64,000 nt of DNA, taken from NCBI GenBank assembly GCA_001931875.2, contig MSJH02000578.1, forward strand, positions 1 through 64,000. Reading direction: 5' to 3'. Positions 36,201-49,748 of this stretch are shown here, piece after piece. This DNA comes from Byssochlamys sp. IMV 00236 (Eukaryota > Ascomycota > Eurotiomycetes > Eurotiales > Thermoascaceae). The translations under genes were made by a program, and so were the position numbers. Numbering within the stretch: position 1 is the stretch's first letter; the number at the start of each line of letters is the position of its first letter. Under the pieces are notes generated by a model that was not told where the DNA came from, did no database searches, and saw only the letters and a program-made list of their open reading frames with translations.

Positions 36201-36402
36201 TCCCAAGTCTGCTTTCAAAAAGCTTCTGTACCCTGAGACGGTTACACCTCCCTCTTCCGTGAGAGAGCAAAGCGACCAAAGCGCGCATACACCGATAACC
36301 CTTTCTTCTCCAAGAACGGGGCAGCGTAACACATCCACTCAACGCAACGATCCTAGAAAGGCCTCTGGGCTGATGGCCTCGAAATATGCGGACCCTTACT
36401 AG
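33202..36402 (+). CDS. Unrecognised Ser/Pro-rich protein with C-terminal NIPxSAA repeats
   Basis: I do not recognise the family. Six exons keep frame exactly: 33202-33261, 33327-33495, 33542-33788, 33842-33981, 34048-34120 and 34173-36402; 972 residues. The N-terminal part (about 1-80) is charged and helical-looking (LSERRLQELQ, RFANVRLEEVEASR). A short Arg/Gly patch (RHRGRGGGIIGTRGR) ends near residue 155. The remainder is low-complexity Ser/Thr/Pro/Gln, apart from a predicted helix at about residues 510-560 (EQAIAEYLKEISMLNDLVAN). Near the C-terminus the motif N-(I/L)-P-x-S-A-A-x-x-(Q/K)-Y-A occurs four times, and the very end carries a related MASKYADPY. No signal peptide or membrane span. 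Probably an intracellular scaffold or RNA/chromatin-linked disordered protein, which is inference. Confidence 0.75.
35881..36192 (+). repeat. Four-copy NIPxSAAxxxYA peptide repeat (coding)
   Basis: Copies at 35881-35922, 35971-36009, 36061-36102 and 36154-36192, separated by about 15-30 residues of Ser/Thr/Pro-rich linker. Copies 1 and 3 share NIPMSAATRQYAS; copy 4 reads NIPLSAATQQYA; copy 2 is divergent (NLPASAAPRKYA). Nucleotide differences lie mainly at third positions between copies 1 and 3, so the peptide seems to be under selection. Confidence 0.85.
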
Positions 36403-37839
36403 CCATTCCGTTGAAAAAAACTGCCACTCTTGAAGACTGGGAGTATGGCACTGCACACATTGAGTCGAGGCTCATCACTGATCCAAAGAGAGATCTTGCT
36501 GCACTATCATCATCGGCTATCATCTGCGCAGTAATCTGAGAACCAAGGTCTATCGTGAGCTCGTCCTCAGGGACTGATCAGCAGTCATTCACTAGCATAT
36601 CATCGACATTCTTGGCCAACATCCTCACCATGTGGTCCATTATTCGAGATTTCAATGTGTTTCTTCCCCCCAGATTCATTTCCAGGGCTAACCCTCGGAT
36701 AATCATATCGCAGAAAACCTTCACTTTGCAGCTAATAACTGATCCATCTTTCTAATTTGCTTTTCATCTCACCATGTCTCATTCACATGGATCCCCTAAT
36801 GTCCCTCCCCTATGTGTTTTGCCAACTTGTTCAATAAAACCAAAAATAAAAAGGAGAAAGAAAAGGAGCCAAACCTTGAACGCCTGTCAGCTTCAGATCT
36901 TTTCAGATGACTGAACTGGGTGTCCACGAAAGGAAAGAAAAAAAAATGAAAAAAGAAAAAGAAAAAGAAAAAGAAAAAAGCAAAGGAAAACAAAACAAAA
37001 AAAACTATCACGGAAATCTCTCGATCGACCAGCCACCATAGCAACTTGCTTGTGCTGTCTTTCATTTCCAATTCTCTATTCTCTCTACTATGTTTCTTTC
37101 TTCCCACGAGGAGAATCATTACCAAACTAAACCAAAAAAAAGAAAGAGATCCCTCCACAGATTCTATCCTTGTCATGTATTATTACTAGCACTTTATCAT
37201 TAGTCCAAATTGAAAAGTCAAGTGTCTTTAATATCGAGTCGAAAGGAAAATTAGGATCGAAGTTTATAGCTCATCTACGTAGGCATCTAACAATGAACTG
37301 CAACGCTTCACAGACGTACGGAGTCTGGTCAGAAGACCCTCGATTACTACATCGGTGGGAAGAGTATGCATACAGGTCGCACCGGGCCCAGTAAGGAGTG
37401 GGAAACTCATGACTCCCTTATTTATATTCAACAAAGTAAATATCTATCAAGCACAGGACAACCACGGAAACACTTTGGTGGTAGCTAAAATTATAAAAGC
37501 GTCGAACGACGACCACCAACGCCCCAAACTCTGTAGACTCCAGGTAGTTTATAAACTTAGACTAGGCCAGACAGCAGCCCTGTTGCTGCCGTCTTCTGAC
37601 ACCGGATGCCAGTAGCAATGTGTGGTAGAGATATAGCAGCATACGTCAAAGTAATAATGTGACGCGAAATCAAACACCCAAGGGAGCAAGGGTGAGCGAG
37701 ACGCCTTGAAGAATGATCCGATCCCTGGCCCTCCCGTACGCCATTCCTCGAAATTATATCAATCGAAGCCTAACAAAGCCCCCCAAGAAATATGAACGTC
37801 ACGTGCAATATAGATCCTTCATATGTTCGTCACTGAGGA
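36403..37839. other. Convergent intergenic region with purine tract
   Basis: About 1.44 kb between the repeat protein and RAD52 stops. Includes an A/G-only-like tract at about 36931-37003 (runs of GAAAAA). No gene or RNA recognised. Confidence 0.5.
36931..37003. repeat. Polypurine (GAAAAA)n tract
   Basis: Imperfect GAAAAA repeats on the plus strand. Seen directly. Might affect nucleosome placement or 3' ends of the flanking convergent genes. Confidence 0.8.
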
Positions 37840-39918
37840 TTAATTCTGTTGCTGCTGCTGCGCTACAGAGACATTCTGAGCGTCCGCGATCCTCGGTCTC
37901 TTGGGATCACTAGGACCGGAAACCGATGTCGCAACACCGGGGCCGGCACCAGGAGCAGCATTCGTAACGTCATTCAACGGAGGTCGCTTGCCATTCATGT
38001 TCTGAGGGACAGAGGGACCTTTGATCGGGCCTATGTTGACTCCAGCGTTCCTAGGGTCCACAGTTGGGCGTGTCAGTGGCCGATACGAGGATGTACTCGG
38101 ACCTCTAGACACCGGACTGCCAATACCAGTGCTGCCAGGTGCTCCTATCCTCCGATTCAGATCAGCAGAAGGATTGACAAAGTCCCGCGTATTATCCGTG
38201 GGAGTAATGCCTTGCTGCGCAAGCATGGGTTTTGATATTGGGAGGCTCTTGTTATGGTCCACACCAGCAGTCTTGCGAATTGAGGGGCTCTCCGCACGGG
38301 GGTCGAACTGCGGCACACTTGATGGAGGAGCATTGTTATTTCGTAACATATCAACTGCTCGAGCAGAGTAGAAGACGCTGGGTGGGTCTCCTGGTCGCTG
38401 ATTTCCAGAGACAGAGGGACTGCCAGATGGCTCTGTATCCTGCGTATTATTACCTTGAGGTCTCCCATTCATAGGCCCCGGTCCACCAGTGGCACTTGTT
38501 GTTGCTTCTTGACTATATTTCGATGGAGGTTGCACTCCTGGCCGGGCATATTGTTGCGGCTGCTGGGCCGGGGCCGGGGCTGGACCCGGTGTGGGTCTTC
38601 TCTGCATCGTCTGTTGCTGGTTTGTGACAGAAGGGTTTGGTCGTGGTGCTGGGTTTGGAAAGTTGGAGGGCATCTGATGCGGTTGTCGGGGAATAGTTGC
38701 ATCTGGAAGTCTCTCTGGTTTAGATGGGGTAACAATGTCTGGCATTCGAACAGGAGGACGCGAGAAGTTGCCCTGCCGTTGAGGTGCAGGTGTAACGTTC
38801 GGTCTCGATTGTGGTTGTGGTTTGGGTGGTTCGGGCTCCAACATCACTTCATCTGGATTGCCCTCAGTTGTGGCTACAAAATCCGACTCGTCAAAAAGGT
38901 CACCTGATATCATCAGTGTCTGTTACATTGACAAATTCCGGATGACATACTGCCAAATTCGCCATCCCCATCAAGAGCCAACGTATTGCTTTTTGTGTTA
39001 GCACTGGTAGCCCGCGCGGGTCGAGGAGGGAGGTCGATATCGTCAGTCTTTTTGTCTTCAACTGGCTCCTTTTTTACTGGGGCGTAGTCGGGGTGGCGAT
39101 GCAGATTGCTTACATCCCATCTTGCCTGTCTAATATCAGTCACTGAGCGCTCGACGGGTGAAAGAGATATCACATACAGGTGCAGCTTTGACTTTAGTCA
39201 CTTTTGCCAGATATTCCTTATCGTATATGCAGTTGCCCAAAACATTGCCAAACGTTCTCAGTGAACGTTTAAGGGCATCCGTCGTCCCTTCTTTCTTGGC
39301 TTTCTCGAAAGCTGCGGCTTTGCCTTTGCAGTTCTCGATGTGCCCGTACCCAATATCCTGCAGCGTCCGTGGTTCAGCTATAGTGTTCAGACCAATTCAA
39401 AATATGCCATACCTCGTGAAATGTCCCGTCCTTCAATGTCACTCTCACTATCACGGACAGACCCAAACTTATTTTCCCCGTTTGTGGATTTTCGTCGACC
39501 TATTCCTCACGTATCAGCCATATTGCCAGCGACCGATTGTGCCTTATCTTAATCGGAGCTCACAAAGTCGATCTGGATGTTCTGAATAGCGCTGGACCAG
39601 CCATTAAAACCGAAAACTTCGTTCGCGAGATTGATACACTTCTCCGCAGCAAGATAGTGGACCTTCTGACCTGCAGCACCAGGTCTTGACGAAATATATT
39701 CCGGTCCTAGCTGTTTATCGAGGCGCGATTGAAGGGTAGCGATTTCCTGCGCAGTGTATTCGCTGATCCGGCGTTGCGGTTCTTCAAACGGGTTTGCCGT
39801 GATAGCTGAAGCCATAGTACCAGGCGGGCCAAGGCGATGTTGATCGCCGACGCTTGAGTTACGGTTAGCTCTGTGATGATCCATTCGATACACGAGTTCA
39901 TATAACTTACGCAGGCAT
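37840..39918 (-). CDS. RAD52: DNA repair and recombination protein RAD52
   Basis: Rad52 binds single-stranded DNA, anneals strands and loads Rad51 onto RPA-coated DNA in homologous recombination; it acts in the nucleus. The N-terminal ring/annealing domain is clear: [74 protein letters not shown] and [18 protein letters not shown]. The C-terminal half is Pro/Gln/Asn-rich, with FDESDF near the domain border, and ends in a polyglutamine-type QQQQQN after basic PKRPRIAD. The first coding exon is only 8 nt (39918-39911, Met-Pro-Ala), spliced to 39852 to give [15 protein letters not shown] downstream Met in the unspliced frame would create an unrelated N-terminus. Multiple further short introns; last coding exon ends at 37840. 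Family assignment is certain; length about 560. Confidence 0.95.
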
Positions 39919-40365
39919 CATATATTAATTGATTCAAATGTGAACTAACATTGACAAGTCGTGGGATATCAGCAGGCACCGACACGACGTGTAGACGCGA
40001 CGGAAATGCTTATATCAGCAACGCGGCGGGATCGCCAAGTCACGTGGAGATAACAGACCATCTATTCCTGTGTGGGGATTCAGAAAGAAAGACATACCAA
40101 AACATGGAGGGGAGTCACCGTCCAAAAACTAGATAGAGAGATCATTAAGTCAAGGTTGTATTCTCCTTCAGCGCATCAGAAACTAGCACGTATGATGTCA
40201 CCACTACAAATCGTCCAACTTTGCTGGCAGACAGGATACAAAGGTATGAAAGATGAGTCTAGGTAATCTACAGCAACATTTCACCAGCAACCACGCCAAC
40301 TATCATGTTCTCATGAGTATCATCATATCAAGAAGTAATATCAATAGGGATTCTCTCTAGGGCAT
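39919..40365. other. Intergenic, RAD52 promoter
   Basis: About 450 bp between the UBX gene stop and the RAD52 start. No clear MluI cell-cycle box (ACGCGT) was seen. Confidence 0.45.
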
Positions 40366-41457
40366 TCATTGCACGATGAGACTCGCGCTAGGTACGAGGC
40401 CGAGTTCCTTGAGAGTCTCTCCGAAATACTCAGAATTAAAGACCTTGCGCGGGAAGTTCTGCGTGAAACTCTGCACGTTCAGGCCGTGTTCCTGGTTCAA
40501 CGCTGCAGCAACCTCGAAGAGAGTGGTTTCCACAGGGAACGTCTTCATGACATTCCCACTGGGCGTCTGGAGACGAAGGCGAGCTTCGGTATATGCAGAA
40601 GCTGGCTTTGAGGATACCGGTCCAGAGGTCGCTGGAGCTGGTGCAGCTGCGGGCTGGGGTGGAGGAGCCTGGCCTGCGCGTGCGGCTCTCTCCCGTTCAG
40701 CCTTCAGCCTTCGTTCTTCCTTGTCGGCCTCGATCTTTGCGCGAATGCGCTGCTTGGCTTCTATTTCTTCTTGCTTTTCCTTACGGCGCTTTGCTGCTTC
40801 CTTCAGCTGTTCCTTTTTCTTGAGCTCCTCCTTCAGGTCCTGACTCTCCTTTGTGCTCTTTCTCCGAATCTCCTATTGGAAGTTAGTAATGATAGGAGAC
40901 TCAGCACTAGAGCGAAACCACGTACCTCGTTTCTCTTCTGGTCAATCTTGTCCTGCTCTGACTGCACTGCTCTCTTCGCGGCCAACTTTTGTCTCAGCTC
41001 CTCCAGTTTCGCCTTTTTCTCTTCTTCTGTCAGAGGAGCGATCTCCTCCGTTGATTCAGAGAAGTCGACGTGCTGGGACTTTGAAGCATGGAACTCTGCC
41101 TGTGCTTGGCTTCGGAATTTCTTTCCACAGTCGTTGCAAACCAAGCTTCGAGGCTGTTCGCCCGGCTTGAGTGCGGGACCTTCTTCATCTTCGGCAGCAG
41201 TTGTGGCGGATGCTTTGATTTCATCGAGGGACTTATCCTGGTTCTGTTCGAGCCATTCGAGAGCACCTTGCACTACAGAGACAAGCTCGTCAGAAGTGGC
41301 CGGGGAAAAAAAGAGGGGGTCAAAGAAACGAGTGTTCGTGTTGAGCTTGTAGGAATGTAGAGTTGGACTTACAGCCACCAGTTTTGGAAATGGCGATCTG
41401 TGCTCTCTCCTTGTCGAAGCCCATTTCAATGAGCTGGTCTAGATCTGATGGTGCCAT
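40366..41457 (-). CDS. UBA/UBX-domain p97/Cdc48 adaptor (UBXN1/SAKS1-like)
   Basis: Adaptor that links ubiquitin chains to the AAA-ATPase Cdc48/p97. Three exons: 41457-41373, 41272-40926 and 40872-40366; 312 residues. Residues 1-42 form a UBA domain (LDQLIEMGFDKERAQIA with the conserved MGF loop). A C2H2-like zinc finger follows at about 75-100: LVCNDCGKKF then AEFHASKSQH. A long charged coiled coil rich in Lys/Glu/Arg spans about 110-215 and then a Pro/Ala linker. The C-terminal UBX domain spans about 230-312 (LRLQTPSGN, TLFEVAAAL, TQNFPRKVF, LGLVPSASLIVQ) with the FPR motif that docks into Cdc48 clearly present. Layout matches UBXN1 exactly. Intron 1 (41372-41273) contains an alternative in-frame opening that is spurious. 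Confidence 0.93.
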
Positions 41458-43131
41458 TTTTGATGGTTTCTCGAGGTGGCGGATGGTGAGTAGCTGCTGG
41501 GGAGGGTTCTCAAAGCAGGGTAGAAGGTACGATGTTTCCGCTGACTCAAGTAGCGGGACCAGCGAAGGGCAGCTTTAGTGAAAGCGACCTCGGAAATTGG
41601 ATCTTCGTGAGAGACGTTCCTTGCAGAGTACGCGCGAGAGCTGCGTGAACGAAGATGTCGTGTAGCTTCCAGGTGACGTATCAATCGGCGGCGAGGTTGA
41701 TAACGCGGGATGACCCGTGTTCGGTAGACGCTAAGAGCTTACCCACCAGGAACATCCGGCCTTGGACATTATTATTGATTTCTATGGTAGAGGAGCGTCC
41801 AGCAATGGCTTTCTTTGTTTTGAACTGCGAATTCCGTTTCGCCAGCTATCTTATGGCCATCTCAGATAATACTCTCCATCCGCTTCGTGGGTAGACTAGT
41901 CCATTGACATGTTCTCGACTCTCATAGCTCCACCTCGATGGGGAAATATCATTTGGTGGAGCTTCCCAACAATCGAAAAAGAGGACAATCAAATCATGCG
42001 ATTTCTAACAATGAGATGCCTCTTTGGCATGTCTCCGGGCAACTTTCTGCGCCCTTTGGTGTCTCTCATTAATGGTGGCTTAGGAATCAATGCAGTACAT
42101 CACGCTACGACTCTATTGTCTCCCGAAGACTGTCTTTCTTGTCTTTGATTCCCTGGTCCATGAAACCACAGCAGGGATCGCTGGTCGTACACTGTCGAGA
42201 CTCGGAAGGGTATGGGAACTGATCGACAGTCTGGAGCAACTCCTACCAAGCAGCTTGTTCGAATAAAAAGCTACACTACACTGAATCTCAACGCAGATTC
42301 CACGGAGCAGTCATACGTAAAGTGAGCTGTTCTAGATTGAATATTGTGGGAGTCGTGATATAGTCTCGTAAAGCCGTTGTAGCTCACATCCACACCACTG
42401 AGATTGGGTTTTCGAGATACTGGAGTCATATCCCCACGAGTTCAGAGGCGTCAATCATATGGAGATCACTAGTGAATGTAAAACCAACGGCAACAATAAT
42501 ATTTGCACCGGGTCGATGTAGGTAGTTGGGTAGTAATGTGTATTATGATATATTCGCCTGCATAAACCAGACGCAGGAAAGCGGCAGTGGATGATGGATC
42601 ATGCTGACTTCAAGATTACTGGAGGGGAACACATCTATTAGTGTTTAGTTTCTTTCGACGTCCACACACTCGCTGTCCCAGGATTAGCGTGGACGGGAGT
42701 ATGGTTGAGATCTTCCCCACGTCTCTCCCAGGAGGCGATCTGGTGCGGATGGTGGGTACCTTGGTCAAAAGTGCGTCTGGACGATGCCATAGCAGGGACT
42801 CTGATCTAGAGTCGTCCAACTTGGAGGAAACGCGCCTGGCGAAGCCTCGCAATGGGAGGATTTATTTATCTAGATAGAGGAATAATCATAATAATAATAA
42901 TAAATACTGCTCGTGCGTTCCCGCGGATGACATCACCTGACCGCGAGGCTGACATAATCCTCCGTGCCATGATCGGGAGCCAACCGAAATGGCGCAGCAA
43001 ATCGCCCATACGTCGTCGTCTGCTCGCTGGTGACCACACATCTCCAGCTTCCCTTTCCTCTTGCCTGTCGTGTCGACTTTGCTCCGTAGTTCTTCTGCTT
43101 CTTCTCACCAGTATTTTATTCGCTTTTCATC
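41458..43131. other. Divergent intergenic region, UBX adaptor / VAP
   Basis: About 1.67 kb holding both promoters and 5' leaders. Plus-strand frames at 41655-42148 have no domain. An (ATA)n run lies at 42888-42903. A pyrimidine-rich leader precedes the VAP start, as is common for well-expressed fungal genes. Confidence 0.45.
42888..42903. repeat. (ATA)n microsatellite
   Basis: Five ATA units upstream of the VAP gene. Seen directly. Confidence 0.85.
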
Positions 43132-44360
43132 ATGTCCGTCGAAATAGATCCCGCTGAACTGGGCTTCAAAAGTGAGCTCACCCGTCTGTTATCGAAAGGA
43201 GCACACGTAGTAACTTGCGCACAGGACCCTTCAACCGCGAGGTCAGCCAGACGCTGCATCTGCGCAACCCCAACCCGGAACCCGTTGCATTCAAGGTATG
43301 TTTTCGTCTAGAATCGTTTTATTCAGTTGGTCGCATGCTCACGGCTGGCAACAGGTCAAGACGACTGCTCCGAAACAGTATGTTTACTCTCTGCGCCGTG
43401 CTGATATCATTTCTCTTGAGCCATTACCTGACCCTCTCAGCTACTGTGTGCGCCCCAATTCCGGTCGGATAGAACCCGGGAAAAATGTCGAAGTGCAGGG
43501 TGAGTCCTGGATCGCATCCAGACCAGTATGTTGCGGGCTCTCTGGGGCTGACATATCTGTATAGTGTTGCTACAGGCGATGAAGGAGGAGCCACCACTGG
43601 ACGCCAAATGCAAGGACAAGTTCCTCGTGCAGTCGGTATCAGTTTCTGGTGAATTAGAATTTGCGAATGTGACCTCCATCGTACGTCTAGATAACACCAT
43701 ATCCCTATGTCTGCGATATTCAGTCACTAAGTGAACCGCAGTTTGAAAAATCCGCCAAGTCATCCATTCAGGAACGCAAGATCCGCGTCAACTTTCTCCC
43801 AGCAGATGGAGAGACAAACGGAGTTGTATGTTTTCCCAGGTGTCGCAGCTTTCTATGCAACCAGGATCGTTCAGCTAATGTAGTTAACCCAGGCACACGA
43901 GGAGGAACCGCCCGCCTATACCTCTCCAACCGCCCACAACTTCGAGACTCCAGCCACCGGCCTGTCGAGAAAGCCTGCTGACGATGCCTCCCCTATCCCC
44001 CCGCCTAACTTTGGCGACCGATCTACAAGCGAGCAGCCTAACTCACCTTCGAATGATAGCGCCTTCGGATCTGCTGCTGCAAGTGTGAAGGCCACTGCTG
44101 CTAGTACCGTCAGTGCAATACCCACTTCGAGCGAAGATATCAAGGCACAACTGGCAGAAGCCAATGCTCAGATCCAGAAACTCAAGAGCCAGCTTATGGA
44201 CGGAGGTCTAAGGCAGAGAAAGGCCGGCGCGGCCGGTGAAGAGAGTGCCACTCCTCAGTTGCAGCAACAGCACCCACAGTCAGTAGTGACGGGAGTTCCG
44301 GTCCAGGTGGTCGCCGGACTTTGTCTTCTCAGTTTCCTGCTGGCCTACTTTTTCTTCTAG
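43132..44360 (+). CDS. SCS2: VAP/Scs2 ER membrane protein (MSP domain)
   Basis: VAP proteins sit in the ER membrane and bind FFAT motifs to build ER-plasma-membrane and other contact sites. Seven exons: 43132-43171, 43225-43295, 43355-43377, 43441-43499, 43565-43680, 43742-43825 and 43893-44360; 286 residues. The MSP domain fills about residues 1-125: LHLRNPNPEPVAFKVKTTAP, YCVRPNSGRIEPG, LLQAMKEEP and CKDKFLVQS, including the residues that grip the FFAT core (KVKTTAPK). A Pro/Ser/Ala linker follows, then a short coiled coil (AQLAEANAQIQKLKSQL), and a C-terminal membrane anchor (VVAGLCLLSFLLAYFFF) with no lumenal tail. The third exon is only 23 nt and encodes part of the FFAT-binding loop. Confidence 0.94.
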
Positions 44361-45373
44361 CATTTCCTTTTTTGCCCCTCTATTCCCCCCTTTTTAATTC
44401 ACTCCAACTGTATTCTCTGTCTGTTGTATGCTTCGTCTTTTCCCTTGTCTTTTTCCATTCTTCGATTTCTTACTGGTATGTCTCGGTGCCCCTTATTTTA
44501 TGTCCCAAGCACTAGCATCCTATTCTCCCCTTCTTGGTTGAACGCCGCCGTTTGACTTTTGTTGGTAGCACTGTTCTTTCTTACTTTCTTCCGTAAGTCG
44601 CTGGAGCGTCTACTGAATCTTTTATTTTTACTAGAATACGATATGAGACCAGTCAGGAAGAAACCTCATTTTCTATTAATCCATACAGACAAGAAAGAAA
44701 GAAAGAAAAAAAGAACACTGCATCAAGAGGTATCGGATGACCGAACTTCTCATCTCATCATGTCCTGGCGGAGCCGTTCCTTCCAACGTATCATAGTTAC
44801 CAATTCTCCCATCCTCCGTTCCTCCTAGTCTTATTATTCATTGAACATGCATATTGGTTCCCGTATTCTCTTCTTTCCCTTTAATTCATTTTTGCCAGAG
44901 AAGATTTAAAAAACTCTGAACACACGGTGTCGCCCTTCATATAAGGTAGGGGGACACGTGCTTGGCGCAACTATGGCTTGATTTTTCATGGGCACACATG
45001 ACATATCTTGGAACTAGACTAGCAGAATCCGATTTTTTTCTCCCTTGTCTATCGTTATATCTTTAATGTGTGGTAAGGTAAACGTCCCATATATATGTTT
45101 CGATTCTCTGCGGAGTGGCGCGGTAGCATCTCGTAGACGTTGATGTTACACATGATAACTAGATCAGATCCGTGTTGCCGTATCTTTTTGATAGGAACAA
45201 ATTCCTCCAGATGTGACGACTTGCGAAAGGTATCTTCCAGGCAAACGCACTCTTCCTATAAGGAAGAGCCATGAAGGCGCCCAAGGAGAATCCATAAAAC
45301 AAAAAAACCATTTTCAAACGCCAGACAAAACCCCCCTGTATACAGAGCATACATCTGATAAGATAGATCTCGT
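44361..45373. other. Convergent intergenic region
   Basis: About 1.0 kb of T-rich DNA between the VAP and desaturase 3' ends. It should hold two 3' UTRs. Nothing else found. Confidence 0.5.
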
Positions 45374-46815
45374 TTAGTTCTGAAGCTCACTCTCCTTCCA
45401 TCCATCACCATCGTCGTCCTTGGCGGCAGATGCAGCTGAGATGGTTTCGCCGCTTCTGCCGTATCTTTTGGCATCTTGTCCACCTCCACCAACGATACGC
45501 CCACCCTGGGATCTCTTCACCCGACACCACATTCCGACGTTGCTATCCAGGATGAAGGTCCAGATGACCCAGACCCAGCTGCGGTGGCAGGGCAGCGGTT
45601 CGTAGAACTCCTTCGCAATTTGGTGCAGCTTTGGCAGGCGGGTCCAAGGGACAGCCGGGAAATCATGGTGTTCATTGTGCAGGCCAACATTGTAGGTAAG
45701 GATGTTGAGGGGGCCATAGTAAGAGTACGTCTCCGGCGGCGCGAGAGAGTCCAGGGGATGTTCCTTCTTAGGCTCATGCTTCCCAGCAGCTTTCTGTTCC
45801 TCAATCGATTCAGTCCCGCCCGTCTGGACGTTGGAGAAGAAGTAGTGTTCGGCGATAAAGTGTCCTGCGCAAGGGTGCAGGGAACCCGCCAAGAACGAGC
45901 TCAGTATGAAATAGTACAGTGGCTGCGGGGAACCGCAGAGCTTGATGATGCTGTAGTCGAAGATAAACTGGGTAATGAGATTTAGGACATGGATCGAGGT
46001 GAACGGCGGGCTGTAGATGAACATAGGGCGGACCGCATAGAATAGGATCTGGAATGTGCAGAAGAAGGCTTTGCCGAGCAGGGAGTCGAGGAACCAAGCT
46101 TCAAAAGCTGTAGGAAGATCGGTGTCAAGTCCTGCAACTCCCAGGGACTTGTGATGTGTCAGATGGTAGGGCTAAAGAAGTATATGTCAGCTGTCAAGTA
46201 CCGATTGATAATGGATCTAGCAGATGGGTTTACGATCCCAATTGACCGATTTATGGGGACATACCCTAAATGCAGCGCTGTATGGCAGCCCGATGGGCAG
46301 ATTGGCAAAAATAGCCAGTAGCCTGTTTGCCATAGGCGAGCGGAACGCCAGATTGTGCGATATCTCATGGATGGAGAGGAAGAGGTTTTGGTTTGCCGTG
46401 GCGCCAATCACGTATGCCGTTGCGAGGAATTTCCAGTCCAGCATGGATGTATCCTTGAGAAGGCAAGCGCAGAGGACTTGCAGGGAGACGACACCAAGGA
46501 CGACATACTTCGTGAGTGGTTCGTGACCACAGAGCTTGGTAACCTGCGTAGGGCGGAAGCTTTGTTTAGCTATCTATCCATGTATCACCATTCACAAGAG
46601 TTCCTGCAGAAGTACTATACCTCTGGATGCGCCTTGATAATTGCTTGACGCCGTGATCGATGCGGCTCCTCTGTATATGTCCAGAAAAAGTGATCGACGG
46701 ACGAGTCTTCTGGTGGTGGTGCCCTGGCAGATGTTCCTGCGTCTGTTGGTGCCTGGTCCTTCCCGGCGGACACGCGGAGGTGAGGCGCGGACTCCGTAGT
46801 AACGAGCGACGGCAT
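45374..46815 (-). CDS. DES1: Sphingolipid delta-4 desaturase (dihydroceramide desaturase)
   Basis: Introduces the delta-4 trans double bond into the sphingoid base of dihydroceramide in the ER; in fungi this feeds glucosylceramide synthesis. Three exons: 46815-46621, 46543-46265 and 46171-45374; 423 residues. The N-terminal domain typical of the DES family is visible (FFWTYTEEPHRSRRQAIIKAHPE, shown in part). The three di-iron histidine boxes are HEISH, HLTHH and HNEHHD, with PCAGHFIAEHYFF as the extra conserved His region. Four or so hydrophobic spans lie between them. The C-terminus carries about 40 extra polar, charged residues (GGGGQDAKRYGRSGE, DDDGDGWKESE) after the core, seen in other filamentous fungi. 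Assignment is firm. Confidence 0.94.
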
Positions 46816-47261
46816 GTTGTAAGGGTTGTGAAATGATCCCGTATTCCTATCCCATACACAAGAGCGACTAGCAAGTTTTCAGAGTATTTGACAACAACTG
46901 TGAATGAGAATTGACGGACCAGCCATTGCTTGAGAAGTTTCGGGGATGGCGGTGTCGGCTTCGGAGATCTTTCTTTCCACGTGGGGCTACGGACTGAAGA
47001 GATGGGTCGCTGTGCCGCCTACGCCAGGGACAATCCACAGATCTACATCTAGTTACCAGGTGGTCTTATTGCTACAGAAGAGATAAAAAGGTCATGCCAA
47101 AAAAATAAATCTTGTCGTTGGATTCATATAATCTCTTTTCCTATTTATTCCTGTCTGTTTCCATTTTTCGGAGGTGAATGTCCACCCAACAGCGTCGTAG
47201 TCTACCGAATCCACACAGTGGATAGTTGGTTAACTACTTGAACTATTTAAGATGTGACGCT
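46816..47261. other. Intergenic, desaturase promoter
   Basis: About 450 bp between the MetAP2 stop and the desaturase start; both genes are on the minus strand. No distinct site seen. Confidence 0.45.
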
Positions 47262-48961
<1,700 letters not shown>

Positions 48962-49748
48962 CGTGCAGTGTGCGAAATGTGCGCTGATCCTGAAGCTGCT
49001 AGCGGAAGCAAATCCGGTGCGGGACGAAAAGAATAATCAAAACGAGGGGAGTTGGAGATGGACCGGTAGCAGCCGCTTCGTCCCGCCAAGCCTTGGTGGC
49101 ACCTCTGCAACAACAAACATCTTGCTGGAAGATCTAGGGGCAAATCGCATCTTTAGAAAGCTCTGTACGGAGTAGACAATACTGAAGAAAGAATAGATAC
49201 GTGCATTCCGTTTTGTACCCTCGAAACGATAGAGCAAACTGGCAAAAACCGCTCTCCAGGACTTCGGCATATCACATAAGCATCAGCGACAAATAATACA
49301 ACGCCTATACCATCGTCGAATCCCCAACCTACAATGTTTCACGTAATATAATCAATTCCCCTTCTCTCCAACTCATAAAGCAGCATGAATCTTCCCGTCA
49401 CGAACAAACTCCGCTCCGAACCTCGCCCGAATGTAGGCACCATCGGACGATCAGATAAGATTCGTAACGTACAATACAGATCAGATAACGGCGTAATATT
49501 ACAGGCCCGCGTAATCTCCGAAGCGCCCAGTTCCCCGTTATGACGCCAGTGGGAGGATCGCCGATAGCGCGGCTTTTCTCCTCTTGTCTCTCTCTCTCTC
49601 TCTCTCTATCAACTGTCGTGTGCTGGGACAATTACAGCTTCTTCCTTTTCTTCTTCTTTAAATCTATCTCATATATCCAGACTTCTTCTCTCTTTCAACA
49701 GTGGCCAAAGTGTGTTGTTTTTAATTCCTAGATGTGAATTAACGAGGC
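48962..49748. other. Divergent intergenic region, MetAP2 / J-protein
   Basis: About 790 bp shared by two divergent promoters. A CT microsatellite (49587-49608) lies about 140-160 bp upstream of the J-protein start, as pyrimidine tracts often do in Aspergillus promoters. Confidence 0.5.
49587..49608. repeat. (CT)n promoter tract
   Basis: About eleven CT units just upstream of the J-protein gene. Seen directly; CT boxes near transcription starts are common in filamentous fungi. Confidence 0.85.
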
